Shown: positions 51,641 through 60,112 of the stretch, one piece after another
Numbering within the stretch: the stretch's first letter is position 1
Layout: the number at the start of each line of letters is the position of its first letter
Assembly (NCBI GenBank): GCA_043764015.1
Contig: JAYUKY010000030.1
Span: 1 to 63,338 of the forward strand
Length of the DNA: 63,338 nucleotides
Direction of reading: 5' to 3'
Source: JANYGM01 sp043764015
GTDB lineage: Bacteria > Bacteroidota > Bacteroidia > Cytophagales > Thermonemataceae
Translations under genes and position numbers: made by a program
Notes under the pieces: model-generated
Seen by the model: the letters and a program-made list of their open reading frames with translations, nothing else
Told to the model about the DNA's origin: nothing
The model's database searches: none

Positions 51641-51766
51641 TTATGGATGTATCTGACCTCTAGCCACACAGGCACCAATGATGAAGCCTGCCATAAAAAA
51701 CTTTAATCCATGTTCTGATACAAGTTCAGCTATTTGACGCTTCAACTCAGCTATTTGATGTTTCAT
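51641..51766 (-). CDS. 41-residue membrane microprotein (paralogue 2)
   Basis: ATG 51766 opens a 41-residue frame: MKHQIAELKRQIAELVSEHG (two QIAEL units) then LKFF and the helix MAGFIIGACVARGQIHP. The C-terminal 31 residues match paralogue 1 at about half of positions. It has no GG cleavage site. It is placed after the two double-glycine peptide genes and before the CPBP protease. Confidence 0.78.
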   Translation of the reverse strand: MKHQIAELKRQIAELVSEHGLKFFMAGFIIGACVARGQIHP

Positions 51767-51825
51767 ATATTATTTATTTGTTTTTCAATCTAAGTAATTG
51801 AGCTTATCAAGTGATGCGAAACCTC

Positions 51826-51873
51826 TAGGGTGTAAGTTGGTTAAAAATTTGAATATCAAAAAATTACACCCTA
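51826..51873. repeat. Inverted repeat in the peptide operon
   Basis: TAGGGTGTAA (51826-51835) pairs with TTACACCCTA (51864-51873). The 28-base loop is AT-rich. It lies between the second GG peptide gene and the 41-residue microprotein gene and could be an mRNA processing or stability element. Confidence 0.6.
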
Positions 51874-51907
51874 AGAGTTTATACGTTTAAATGGGTTTTA
51901 TTACTTA

Positions 51908-52099
51908 CTAAGTTGTTGCCCAGTGTGCTAACTTATATAAACCATACCCAACTGCACAACCCACTACCATAAAACCAGCAAAGCAAAGTCCTGCTCCAGC
52001 TGCAGCAACAAAAGCAGCCGCTGGCGGAAATCCTCCTTCAGTTTGTTGCATTTCAACATCGGACATATCTGTAAGTCCATCAAATTCTAGTTTTTTCAT
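51908..52099 (-). CDS. Double-glycine-leader bacteriocin-type peptide B
   Basis: A 63-residue precursor. Leader of 23 residues ending in EMQQTEGG; core of 40 residues, hydrophobic, with GAGLCFAGFMVVGCAVGYG including GCAVG (GxxxG) and two Cys. The leader has the acidic/hydrophobic pattern recognised by C39 exporters. It lies 26 bases after the stop codon of peptide A. The GxxxG helices and equal core lengths fit a class IIb two-peptide bacteriocin. Confidence 0.85.
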   Translation of the reverse strand: MKKLEFDGLTDMSDVEMQQTEGGFPPAAAFVAAAGAGLCFAGFMVVGCAVGYGLYKLAHWATT

Positions 52100-52125
52100 C
52101 TTATTTTGATTTTTTTGTTAGTAGA

Positions 52126-52326
52126 TTATTTTTGTTGACCTTGAGCAACCGCAGCACCCACCCCAACTCCTGCGAAAAAGAAAGCCGCCGCCCACGCAAC
52201 ACTTATCTCATAAGTAACGGCACCACACACAATTAGTATTGGGAAAATCCCACCATTTGTGTCCACCACTTCATTGTGGTTCAATTCAGCTACATTGTAG
52301 CTATCTAAATTCATTATTCCGTTCAT
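52126..52326 (-). CDS. Double-glycine-leader bacteriocin-type peptide A
   Basis: A 66-residue precursor from ATG 52326; ATG 52314 (fifth residue, MNLDSY) is an equally good start. Leader ends in ELNHNEVVDTNGG; the 40-residue core starts with IFPILIVCGAV and has AGVGVGAAVAQG with GVGVG (GxxxG). It is the first gene of the leftward operon, preceded by a strong promoter. It lacks other Cys, so disulphide links within it are unlikely. Confidence 0.83.
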   Translation of the reverse strand: MNGIMNLDSYNVAELNHNEVVDTNGGIFPILIVCGAVTYEISVAWAAAFFFAGVGVGAAVAQGQQK

Positions 52327-52400
52327 TGTTAATAATATTTGGAATTTTGCGCCTACTCTATTAGGTTTTCAGCTTGCCCTCTACTATTTCTAGTGTGGCA

Positions 52401-52432
52401 CAAAGGTAAGGGCAAAATATCTCTTCTACAAA
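52401..52432 (-). promoter_or_regulatory. Promoter of the bacteriocin operon
   Basis: Minus strand TTTG (52432-52429), 20-base spacer, TACCTTTG (52408-52401). A close match to the Bacteroidota consensus. The 5' leader runs about 70-80 bases to the first ATG and contains GCCTACTCTAT, shared with the left edge of the window. Confidence 0.8.
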
Positions 52433-52439
52433 TTTGCTG

Positions 52440-52499
52440 GGTAATACGCTGTTGCTTGTTGGGTTATTTATGTAACTTACTAGGTTATTTGGTATTACC
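52440..52499. promoter_or_regulatory. Candidate XRE operator region
   Basis: GGTAATAC (52440-52447) and GTATTACC (52492-52499) are inverted, 44 bases apart. Between them GGGTTATTTATG and AGGTTATTTGG are direct repeats. The left arm is eight bases from the -33 box of the peptide operon, so a protein bound here could block it. Confidence 0.5.
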
Positions 52500-52576
52500 T
52501 GCTAAAAAATTTGTTTGTTTTATAGCCGCAATTTATTTATAATTGTGAAATAATCCTATTATCCTTCTAAAATTCT

Positions 52577-52924
52577 ATGAAAAAATTGCACCTCAATATT
52601 GCTAACAACTTAAAAGAAATTCGTAAGAATGAAAAGGGCTGGCATCAAGACGTTATGGCAGACTTTTTGGGTATATCAAAAAAATATTACAACCAAATAG
52701 AAAACGGCAAAGCTAACCTCACACTCAACAAAATAGAAGAAATGGCAGAAAAACTAGGAAAGGAATCTACAGATATTATTAAAGAACTAAGCGCACAACA
52801 GATTTTCAACAACATTGCACAACAGGGAGGAGATTCTAAAATGGGGAATTTTGAAGGTACTGATAAAGAGGTTATTAGTCACTTGTTGGTGCAGAACGCA
52901 ACTTTAATGAACGCTCTTCTCTAA
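52577..52924 (+). CDS. XRE-family regulator of the peptide locus
   Basis: A 115-residue DNA-binding protein. Helix-turn-helix at 5-60 (LKEIRKNEKGWHQDVMADFL then GISKKYYNQIENGKANLTL), then a polar tail with EVISHLLVQNATLMNALL. Divergent from the double-glycine peptide operon, 250 bases away, and so likely controls it. It is the intact counterpart of the broken gene at 247-642. Confidence 0.85.
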   Translation: MKKLHLNIANNLKEIRKNEKGWHQDVMADFLGISKKYYNQIENGKANLTLNKIEEMAEKLGKESTDIIKELSAQQIFNNIAQQGGDSKMGNFEGTDKEVISHLLVQNATLMNALL

Positions 52925-53004
52925 ACAAGGAAAAAGCAGAAAATTGATAAAATTTGCATAATTTTTGCTAATAAAACCAAAACTAGAACAATATCATCAA
53001 TAAC

Positions 53005-56000
53005 ATGAAAAAAAATATTTCTTATCTTTCAGTATTACAATTATTACTTTTGCCATTTTTATTGCTTATTTTGCCTTTGAAAGTGGTTTTTGCACAAAAT
53101 TCCGTGTTGAGTAATGGTAATTTTGTAAAAATAGCCATTAGCAAAACAGGTATTCATAAAATTACGTTTGCAGATTTGCAAACGTGGGGGCTAAATCCTG
53201 CCAGCATCAACCCAAAAAATATACGCTTATATGGCAATCAAGGCGGTATGTTGCCACAAGCAAATGCTGCTACTCGCCCAACAGATTTGCAAGAGAATGC
53301 TATTTTGGTTGTGGGTGAAGAAGATAATGTTTTTAATAATGATGATTATATTCTTTTTTATGCACAAGATGCTGACAAATGGCTATACAATGCTACTACA
53401 CAACTTTTTGAACACGAAAAAAATCTCTATTCTGATAAAAATTACTATTTTATCACTATTGCTGGAAATGCAGGTTTGCGCCTACAAACGCAGGCAAGCA
53501 TAAGCGGAGGCACACAAAGCATCAACACGTATGATGAGCGCATTTTTCACGAAATAGATAAAGAAAATTTGTTACAATTAGCAACCGCCAACGGATCTGG
53601 ACGTGAATGGTATGGAGAGCTTTTTAGCACAACAGCAAGCTATGATTTTACAGAAAACCTTACAGGAATAGCTCCCAATACAGATTTAGTATTTACTTCT
53701 ATGGTCGCAAGTATTAGCTCCAAAAATAGTAATACTAATTTTTCTATTAAATCAGGTTCGCAAAATATTGGTAGTCAGTTAGTTAGTGATACATATCTTG
53801 GAAGATACAATCCACAAGGAACAAATAAAATAGATGTTTTTAGGATAAATACAAATAATTTATCAAATTTTGCAAGTTTTCCCATTACTTACACTTTCCA
53901 AAACAACGGAAATACAGCCGCTCGTGGACTTCTGAACTACTACCGCCTGCAATTCAAAAGGAATCTTGCTTTGTATGAAACGCCTAACAATGCGCAAACG
54001 ACTTTCCGTTCTATTCAAAGCCTTTCTGCATCTGTGGCTGATTTTTCTGTTCAAAATATTGATAATAATACAAGTATTTGGGACGTTTCTAACCCTGTTC
54101 TTCCACAAAAACAAAGCTTCGTTTTAAGTGGAAATACGGCAACTTTTGGTGCAAATACTAGCATAAATCCACTTGCAACGCCTATTTTACCAAAAGAATT
54201 TATTATTTTTAAGGGAAATACTTTTCCCTCTCCAGAACTTATGGGCGCAATTCCCAACCAAAATATTCATAGCATAGCTACACCTAATTTGCTGATTATC
54301 ACCACAAAAGATTTGAAAGCGCAAGCAGACCGTTTGGCACAATTCAGACGTACAAATGATGCTTTGAGTGTTGAGGTAGTGGTTTTAGAAGAAATTTATA
54401 ACGAATTTTCGTCTGGTCGTGCTGATGTAACCGCTCTACGTGATTGTGCAAAATTGCTTTTTGATAAAAATCCCACTATTTTTAAATATTTGTTACTTTT
54501 TGGAGATGCTTCTTTTGATTATAAAAATCTACAAAATGATGTTAGTTACCAACGCCATAAAGTACCAACCTACCAAGCCAGAGAGTCTTTGCACCCAATA
54601 AATAGTTATAGTTCTGATGATTATTATGGTTTTCTGAAGGCTACGGACGGCTTTTGGCAAGAAAATCCTACACCAGAAGAACACACAATGGATATTGGTA
54701 TTGGTAGAATACCTGTTGCAACGCTTGCAGAGGCGGAAATTGTTGTAAATAAACTGATTTATTATGCTAATCAACCAAAAACTTATGGCAAATGGCGCAA
54801 TAAGGTGGCTTTTATAGCTGATGATGGAGATTTTAATATACATCTTTCGCAGGCTGATGGGCTTGCTAATGATGTAAATAGCAATTATTCTTTTGCGGCT
54901 GATAAAATATTTATAGCTGCTTATACCAAACAAGCCAACGCAAATGGTGGTCAGGATAGTCCAAAAGTGAAAAACTTGCTCACACAAGCCGTAGAACAAG
55001 GTAGCCTGATTGTCAATTATACAGGTCACGGTGCAGAGATTGGCTGGGCAGAAGAGGGGATTTTGGTGCTTAATGATATAACTTCTTGGCGAAATCTTAA
55101 TAATATGCCATTTTTTGTAACGGCTACTTGCGAGTTTGGGCGTTATGATGGTGGGCAATATGCCTCTTCTGGTGCAGAACTTGCGTTGCTTAGTGCCACA
55201 GGTGGCGCAATAGGGCTTATAGCTACCACACGCCCTGTTTTTTCTAGTAGTAACTTTGAAGTGAATAGAGCATTTTATACTGATAATGTTTTTAAACCCG
55301 TGAATGGTCAGATGCCTCGTATGGGTGAAGTGATGCGCAAAACCAAAAATAATAGCCTTCTAGGAACTGGAAACCGTAATTTTACCTTGCTTGGCGACCC
55401 TTCTATGCGTTTAGCTTATCCAGCAGACAAAGTTATTATCAAAAAAATCAATGATAAAGATATTCTTATCACGCAAGATACCATTAAATCACTTGCAAAA
55501 ATAAAAATTGAAGGAGAAATACAGAATTTTTTGGGTACGCTCAATGCTGATTTTAATGGCATACTTGATGTTGTAGTTTATGATAAAATTACTATCAGAA
55601 ATACCTTAGAAACGCCTGTAACCACTTTTAGAGTGCGTGAAACCAAACTTTTTGAGGGAAAAGCAACTATCAAAAACGGCAAATTTATGGTAGAATTTGT
55701 TGCACCAAAAGACATCAATTATACGTTTGGAATGGGTAGAATACTCTTTTATGCACAAAATAATGCGTTAAATGGCTTGCCAAACAGAGATGCTAATGGT
55801 GGCAAAAATGATATTTTGGTGGGGGGAAGTTCTCCTATTGTTTCAAATGATGATACGCCACCTGTTGCAGAACTTTTTATGAATGATTTTTCTTTTAAAA
55901 ATGGCGGTCTTGTGAGTAAAAACGCCACTTTTATAGCAAAACTTTCTGATGATAATGGTATTAATATTTCTGATGCAGGTGTAGGACATTCCATTACTGC

Positions 56001-56517
56001 GTATTTAGATGATAATCAAGATAATACATTTATTTTGAATAACTTTTATACCGCTGATTTGGATACTTACAAAAGTGGAATTTTGCACTTTCCTTTGTAT
56101 GATTTGGCAGTAGGAGCGCATACACTTACTTTTAAGGTTTGGGACACACATAACAATTCTACTGAAAAAACAATTAGTTTTAGAGTAGTAGAAAAGGGGC
56201 AATTAGAAATTATCAATGTGTTTTCTGCGCCAAATCCTTTTAATGATACTGAAACTGCGGTTTTTTACTTTGAACACAACAGAGCGGGAGAAGATTTAGA
56301 AGTAAGTTTGGAAATAGTAAACCTACAAGGACAAAAAATCACTACTTCACAAGCCACCGTTTTAGCGAGTGAAGCACGTAGCAAAGCCTTTGAATGGAAC
56401 GGCAAAAACGCTAACGGTGAGCGTATTGCAGACGGATTTTATATTTATCATATTACTGTAAAATCACTTGTAGATGGTGCAACTGCCAAAAAAATAGGCA
56501 AAATTGTAAAAAGATAA
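53005..56517 (+). CDS. porU: Type IX secretion system sortase PorU
   Basis: Cell-surface sortase of the gingipain (C25) type that removes the sorting domain of T9SS cargo and attaches it to the surface. 1170 residues: signal peptide (VLQLLLLPFLLLILPLKVVFA), a long N-terminal beta region, and the C25 domain with DGDFNIHLSQADG, catalytic H675 in NYTGHGAEIGWAE and C709 in TATCEFGRYD. The C-terminus has the usual FlgD-like/gliding-type NPFNDTE ... FEWNGKNANGERIADGFYIY end (split here). Both catalytic residues are intact. Other por genes are not in the window. Confidence 0.92.
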   Translation: MKKNISYLSVLQLLLLPFLLLILPLKVVFAQNSVLSNGNFVKIAISKTGIHKITFADLQTWGLNPASINPKNIRLYGNQGGMLPQANAATRPTDLQENAILVVGEEDNVFNNDDYILFYAQDADKWLYNATTQLFEHEKNLYSDKNYYFITIAGNAGLRLQTQASISGGTQSINTYDERIFHEIDKENLLQLATANGSGREWYGELFSTTASYDFTENLTGIAPNTDLVFTSMVASISSKNSNTNFSIKSGSQNIGSQLVSDTYLGRYNPQGTNKIDVFRINTNNLSNFASFPITYTFQNNGNTAARGLLNYYRLQFKRNLALYETPNNAQTTFRSIQSLSASVADFSVQNIDNNTSIWDVSNPVLPQKQSFVLSGNTATFGANTSINPLATPILPKEFIIFKGNTFPSPELMGAIPNQNIHSIATPNLLIITTKDLKAQADRLAQFRRTNDALSVEVVVLEEIYNEFSSGRADVTALRDCAKLLFDKNPTIFKYLLLFGDASFDYKNLQNDVSYQRHKVPTYQARESLHPINSYSSDDYYGFLKATDGFWQENPTPEEHTMDIGIGRIPVATLAEAEIVVNKLIYYANQPKTYGKWRNKVAFIADDGDFNIHLSQADGLANDVNSNYSFAADKIFIAAYTKQANANGGQDSPKVKNLLTQAVEQGSLIVNYTGHGAEIGWAEEGILVLNDITSWRNLNNMPFFVTATCEFGRYDGGQYASSGAELALLSATGGAIGLIATTRPVFSSSNFEVNRAFYTDNVFKPVNGQMPRMGEVMRKTKNNSLLGTGNRNFTLLGDPSMRLAYPADKVIIKKINDKDILITQDTIKSLAKIKIEGEIQNFLGTLNADFNGILDVVVYDKITIRNTLETPVTTFRVRETKLFEGKATIKNGKFMVEFVAPKDINYTFGMGRILFYAQNNALNGLPNRDANGGKNDILVGGSSPIVSNDDTPPVAELFMNDFSFKNGGLVSKNATFIAKLSDDNGINISDAGVGHSITAYLDDNQDNTFILNNFYTADLDTYKSGILHFPLYDLAVGAHTLTFKVWDTHNNSTEKTISFRVVEKGQLEIINVFSAPNPFNDTETAVFYFEHNRAGEDLEVSLEIVNLQGQKITTSQATVLASEARSKAFEWNGKNANGERIADGFYIYHITVKSLVDGATAKKIGKIVKR

Positions 56518-56519
56518 TT

Positions 56520-56567
56520 TGAGGTGTGAGGTGTGAAGTGCTGTTATTTATGTCTTCACAAACAACC
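56520..56567. repeat. Repeat debris between porU and the flavin reductase gene
   Basis: GAGGTGTGAGGTGTGAAGTG is an isolated left arm of the heptamer family; it is followed by TTATTTATGTCTTCACAAAC, an inverted copy of the GTTTGTGAAGACA sequence at 62,595. Confidence 0.6.
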
Positions 56568-56656
56568 GTAAGCATTCTTTTTGTATTTCTTAGTGCCTAC
56601 TTAGTGTGTATTTCTTAATGAACTTAGTGTTAAAAAGAAACAAATTTAATTAAAAA

Positions 56657-57532
56657 ATGACCAAAACAATCAATCCAAAAGATATTTCTACTGGTGAGTT
56701 TCACGCTTTGATGTTGGGAGCTATTGCGCCTCGTCCTATTGCGTTTGCAAGCACAATAGACAAAGAAGGCAACGTAAATCTTAGTCCTTTTAGTTTTTTT
56801 AATGCTTTTGGCTCAAATCCTCCACTTTTAATATTCTCTCCTGCTCGTCGTGTACGTGATAACACTATCAAACATACATTAGAAAATATCTTAGAAATAC
56901 CAGAGGTAGTGATAAATATTGTTAATTTTTCTATGGTAGAGCAGATGTCGCTTGCGAGTACAGAATATGAAAAAAGCGTAAATGAGTTTGTGAAGGCAGG
57001 TTTTACAGAAATAAAGTCGGATAAAATTCGTCCTCCTCGTGTGGCGGAAGCTCCTGTGGCGTTTGAGTGCATTGTGCAGCAAGTCATACAGACAGGCACG
57101 CAAGGTGGCGCAGGAAACCTCGTTATTTGTGAGATAATTATGGCGCATTTCAACGAAAATATTTTAGACGAAAACGGTAAAATCAACACGCCAAAAATGG
57201 ATTTGGTAGCTCGTATGGGCGGAGATTATTATTGTAGGGTTATTCCAGAGGCACTTTTTGAAATCCCTAAGCCGCTTGTCAGTAAAGGAATTGGTTTTGA
57301 TAATTTGCCTCTGCATATAAAGGAAAGTCATATACTTTCTGCCAATAATCTTGGAAGACTTGCCAACGTAGAGAAACTCCCAACTGAAGAAGAGATAAAA
57401 CACTTCAAAGAAAGTATAAATTTTAATGAAAATTCTGATACAAATTCAGAAGATTCACACAAAAAAGCACAACATTTATTAGAACAAAACGACTTAAAAG
57501 CAGCGTGGCTAACACTTTCTTTGGTTTCTTAG
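56657..57532 (+). CDS. Flavin reductase family protein
   Basis: A 291-residue FMN-binding split-barrel protein. Seen: GAIAPRPIAFASTIDKEGNV, NLSPFSFFNAFGSNPPLL, VRDNTIKHTLENI and FVKAGFT, all typical of the flavin reductase-like domain (about 15-190), then GNLVICEI and a charged C-terminal extension of about 90 residues with no known domain. Its substrate is unknown. It stands alone; the IS element follows about 105 bases later. Confidence 0.88.
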   Translation: MTKTINPKDISTGEFHALMLGAIAPRPIAFASTIDKEGNVNLSPFSFFNAFGSNPPLLIFSPARRVRDNTIKHTLENILEIPEVVINIVNFSMVEQMSLASTEYEKSVNEFVKAGFTEIKSDKIRPPRVAEAPVAFECIVQQVIQTGTQGGAGNLVICEIIMAHFNENILDENGKINTPKMDLVARMGGDYYCRVIPEALFEIPKPLVSKGIGFDNLPLHIKESHILSANNLGRLANVEKLPTEEEIKHFKESINFNENSDTNSEDSHKKAQHLLEQNDLKAAWLTLSLVS

Positions 57533-57636
57533 CAAAAAACGTCTAAATTTACTTTTACAGCAACAATATATTCAAAAAAATATTCTAAGAAAAAAGGTAA
57601 AAAAACAAAACATAAACTTCAAAAACTACACGAAAA

Positions 57637-58874
57637 AGTACGCTACCATATGATTTTTAAAAAGTGTGAAAACCTGCTCAAAAAAGACTATTTTTGTTTA
57701 CCCAAACCAAAATATATCCAAGATGAAGGATTTTCACCGTGCCAATTTACAAAAAATAATGAAAAATCTCATTATTGTCAAACATTTATCACGTCAAAAT
57801 TGTGCTATTGCTACAGTAATAGCCCTTATACAGACTCGTGATGTGCAATTGCAAGAGTTAGCACTTGTTTTAAATGATGAAGTAAAGCCTGAATTTAACG
57901 AACACCGTTTACAAATGTTTTTCAAAGAAGCGGCGTTTCAAGAAGATAATATTGTATTCTTTTTGTCTATTTTTCTACTTTTTGGCAAAGTAGACATTTG
58001 TTTGGATAGAACTGAATGGGATTTTGGCAAAAAACAAGTAAACATACATGTTTTAACAGCATCTTGCAGGAGTATTAGTTTTCCTTTATATGTAGAGATG
58101 TTAGATAATAAAAGTGGCAATAGTAGTACTTTGGATAGGGTTAAGTTATTAAAAAAAGTAATAGCCTTGCTTGGGAAGCGCAATATTAACTCAGTTATTG
58201 CTGATAGAGAGTTTGTGGGTAAAATTCGGATAACCTATTTGATTTCAGAAGAGATAATTTTCTTTTTGCGTGTTCCAAAGTCTTACATTTACACGATAAA
58301 TGGCGTAAAATTGCAAGCTGTTAATTTACTTTCAGATAAGTTGCTTTCAAAGCGTAACGAGTGTCAATTAGATAACATAGAAGTATTGGGTATGAAGGGT
58401 TTATCTGTTGGCATGAAAAAAATAAAAGATAAGAAAGGAAAAGATGATTATTTAATTGTTTTAACTAACACACACGCTTACAACGCTTTACGTGCTTACC
58501 GCAAGCGTTGGAGTATTGAAGTAATGTTCCAAGACTTTAAAGGACAAGGATTTAATCTGGAAAATACACATTTTAAAGATAGTTACAAACTTGAGAAATT
58601 AGTATATTTAGTGGCTATTGCCTACGTGATATGTATACATGTAGGGCTACACTATGAGAAATATGTTCAAAAAATACCTCTCAAAAATCACAAATACCGC
58701 ACAAACAGTATTTGCAGAAAAGGATTAAATATACTGAGGGAAATGTTGATGAAAAAACGACCACAAGACATAGATTTTTGGAATCATCTTATACAATTAT
58801 TCACGCACCTTTTTAAGGTTAAAATGTTGAAAATCAATAAATTACTAAATAGCTAAATCATACGGTAACGTACT
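57637..58874 (+). mobile_element. IS4-family insertion sequence, 1238 bases
   Basis: Terminal inverted repeats AGTACGCTACCATATGATTT (57637-57656) and AAATCATACGGTAACGTACT (58855-58874) match at 18 of 20 bases. One transposase gene fills the interior. I find no target duplication in the flanks (CTACACGAAA left, CCAAATCTAT right), which suggests a later rearrangement or deletion at one side. Its right end sits within a REP-associated transposase gene. Confidence 0.88.
57666..58856 (+). CDS. IS4-family transposase (DDE)
   Basis: 396 residues (or 377 if started at ATG 57723). DDE motifs: LDRTEWDFGK (first Asp), SVIADREFVG (second Asp) and YRKRWSIEVMFQDFKGQGF, the Y(2)R(3)E(6)K box that holds the Glu. 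The gene is open over its full length and its stop overlaps the right inverted repeat. It appears able to transpose. It is not the same type as the decayed copy at 38,587. Confidence 0.92.
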   Translation: MKTCSKKTIFVYPNQNISKMKDFHRANLQKIMKNLIIVKHLSRQNCAIATVIALIQTRDVQLQELALVLNDEVKPEFNEHRLQMFFKEAAFQEDNIVFFLSIFLLFGKVDICLDRTEWDFGKKQVNIHVLTASCRSISFPLYVEMLDNKSGNSSTLDRVKLLKKVIALLGKRNINSVIADREFVGKIRITYLISEEIIFFLRVPKSYIYTINGVKLQAVNLLSDKLLSKRNECQLDNIEVLGMKGLSVGMKKIKDKKGKDDYLIVLTNTHAYNALRAYRKRWSIEVMFQDFKGQGFNLENTHFKDSYKLEKLVYLVAIAYVICIHVGLHYEKYVQKIPLKNHKYRTNSICRKGLNILREMLMKKRPQDIDFWNHLIQLFTHLFKVKMLKINKLLNS

Positions 58875-58993
58875 CCAAATCTATTTTCTCGTTTTTCACA
58901 ACAAATAGTAATAAAATACACTCCCTCGTTTGAATAATCATAATCTTTCAAACGAATAGAACGCCTATGATGAATTTTAGGGTTATATTGCAT
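58875..58993 (-). pseudogene. REP-associated tyrosine transposase (RAYT), N-terminal fragment
   Basis: From ATG 58993 the minus strand reads MQYNPKIHHRRSIRLKDYDY then SNEGVYFITICCEKRENRFG, the N-terminus of a TnpA_REP/RAYT protein including its start of the Y1-transposase HUH fold. At 58,875 the frame runs into the right end of the IS element. The flank on the left of the IS does not continue the protein, so the rest was lost. Confidence 0.85.
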
Positions 58994-59043
58994 TATTTTG
59001 TTGTTTTTTGTTGATATTGTTTGTCGTGTTGTTTACACATGTT

Positions 59044-59068
59044 GGGCAGGGGCAAGCCCAGCCCCTAC
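59044..59068 (-). repeat. REP hairpin 5' of the RAYT fragment
   Basis: Minus strand GTAG followed by GGGC..., a GGGGC-TGGGCTT-GCCCC hairpin. GTAG plus hairpin is the classical REP format. It lies 51 bases upstream of the RAYT start. Confidence 0.75.
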
Positions 59069-59117
59069 ATTTTTTGATGTAATTTGTTCTATATCAGTTA
59101 AAAACGTATTATCAAAA

Positions 59118-60083
59118 CTAATAATATTTTTTCTCCAAAAGATAGTTTTTTACATAATCTTCCACGCCCTGTTCCAATGTATGAAAAGGTCTTGCATAAC
59201 CAATATTTTGAAGTTTTTGCATATTTGCCTCCGTAAAATATTGATATTTATCCCTAATATCCGCAGGAGTATCCACGAAACCAATATTTTCAGGCTTTGA
59301 AAGTGCTTTAAACGTGTTTTTGGTGAGGTCTAAGAATGTACGAGCCGTTCCGCTACCCAAATTATAAATACCAGAATTTTTGCGGTGATGCATCAGAAAA
59401 TAACAAACCTCAATTAAATCTTTGACATAAACAAAATCTCTCATTTGTCCGCCATCAACAAAATTAGGATTATGAGAACGAAAAAGTTTCATCTCATTTG
59501 TCTTTTGAATTTGGTTAAAAGCGTGAAAAATCACAGAAGCCATACGACTTTTATGGTATTCATTTGGTCCATAAACATTAAAAAACTTCAAACCAGCCCA
59601 AAAAAACGGCTTTTTTGGTTGTGCCAACGCCCAAATATCAAAATCATTTTTGGAATCACCATAAGGATTAAGCGGTTTTAGAAGTGAGATTTTACTTTCG
59701 TCATCATCATAACCTTGCTCACCAAGCCCGTAGGTAGCCGCAGATGAGGCATATACAAGTGGTAAATCATATTTTACGCAAAGTTCCCAGATTTTTTTGG
59801 AATAATTTAGGTTGAGTTCGTTGAAAATATTTACATCAAACTCACTCGTATCTGTGCGTGCGCCTATATGAAAAATAAACTCTACTTCTTGTTGATTTTT
59901 TTCAAGCCAATCAGCAAAAATAGCGCGTTCTACACGTTCTTTGATAGTTTTTCCTTCTAAATTTTTATTTTTTTCAGGGAAAGAAAAATTATCAACGGCA
60001 ACAATGGCGTTAAAACCAGCTTGATTAAGACGAGAAATAAGGCAACTTCCTATAAAGCCCGCCGCACCTGTGATAATTATCAT
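59118..60083 (-). CDS. hldD: ADP-L-glycero-D-manno-heptose 6-epimerase
   Basis: Converts ADP-D-glycero- to ADP-L-glycero-manno-heptose for lipopolysaccharide core assembly. 321 residues, extended SDR fold. Seen: TGAAGFIGS (NAD loop, 5-13), HIGARTDTSE, YASSAATYG, the catalytic YGDSK (Y-x3-K), and FFNVYGPNEYHKSRMASV that is diagnostic for HldD/RfaD. ATG 60083 is the start; the longer frame is heptamer repeat and AT-rich leader. It stands alone. Confidence 0.93.
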   Translation of the reverse strand: MIIITGAAGFIGSCLISRLNQAGFNAIVAVDNFSFPEKNKNLEGKTIKERVERAIFADWLEKNQQEVEFIFHIGARTDTSEFDVNIFNELNLNYSKKIWELCVKYDLPLVYASSAATYGLGEQGYDDDESKISLLKPLNPYGDSKNDFDIWALAQPKKPFFWAGLKFFNVYGPNEYHKSRMASVIFHAFNQIQKTNEMKLFRSHNPNFVDGGQMRDFVYVKDLIEVCYFLMHHRKNSGIYNLGSGTARTFLDLTKNTFKALSKPENIGFVDTPADIRDKYQYFTEANMQKLQNIGYARPFHTLEQGVEDYVKNYLLEKKYY

Positions 60084-60112
60084 TTTTTTGAGTTGTGAGT
60101 TGTGAATGAATA
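60084..60112 (-). repeat. CACAACT repeat before hldD
   Basis: Minus strand: TTGTATTCATTCACAACTCA, one more CACAACT unit, six A and the ATG. The shortest member of the family, but with the full TTGTATT lead. Between it and ftsH (60,113-60,401) I see only AT-rich sequence. Confidence 0.85.

Noticed and set aside
57533..57636. C-terminal part of the RAYT on the far side of the IS
   Set aside because: The minus-strand translation shows no RAYT motifs, so the gene is not merely interrupted.
57627..58884. Target-site duplication of the IS4 element
   Set aside because: The ten bases on each side do not match in any register I tried.
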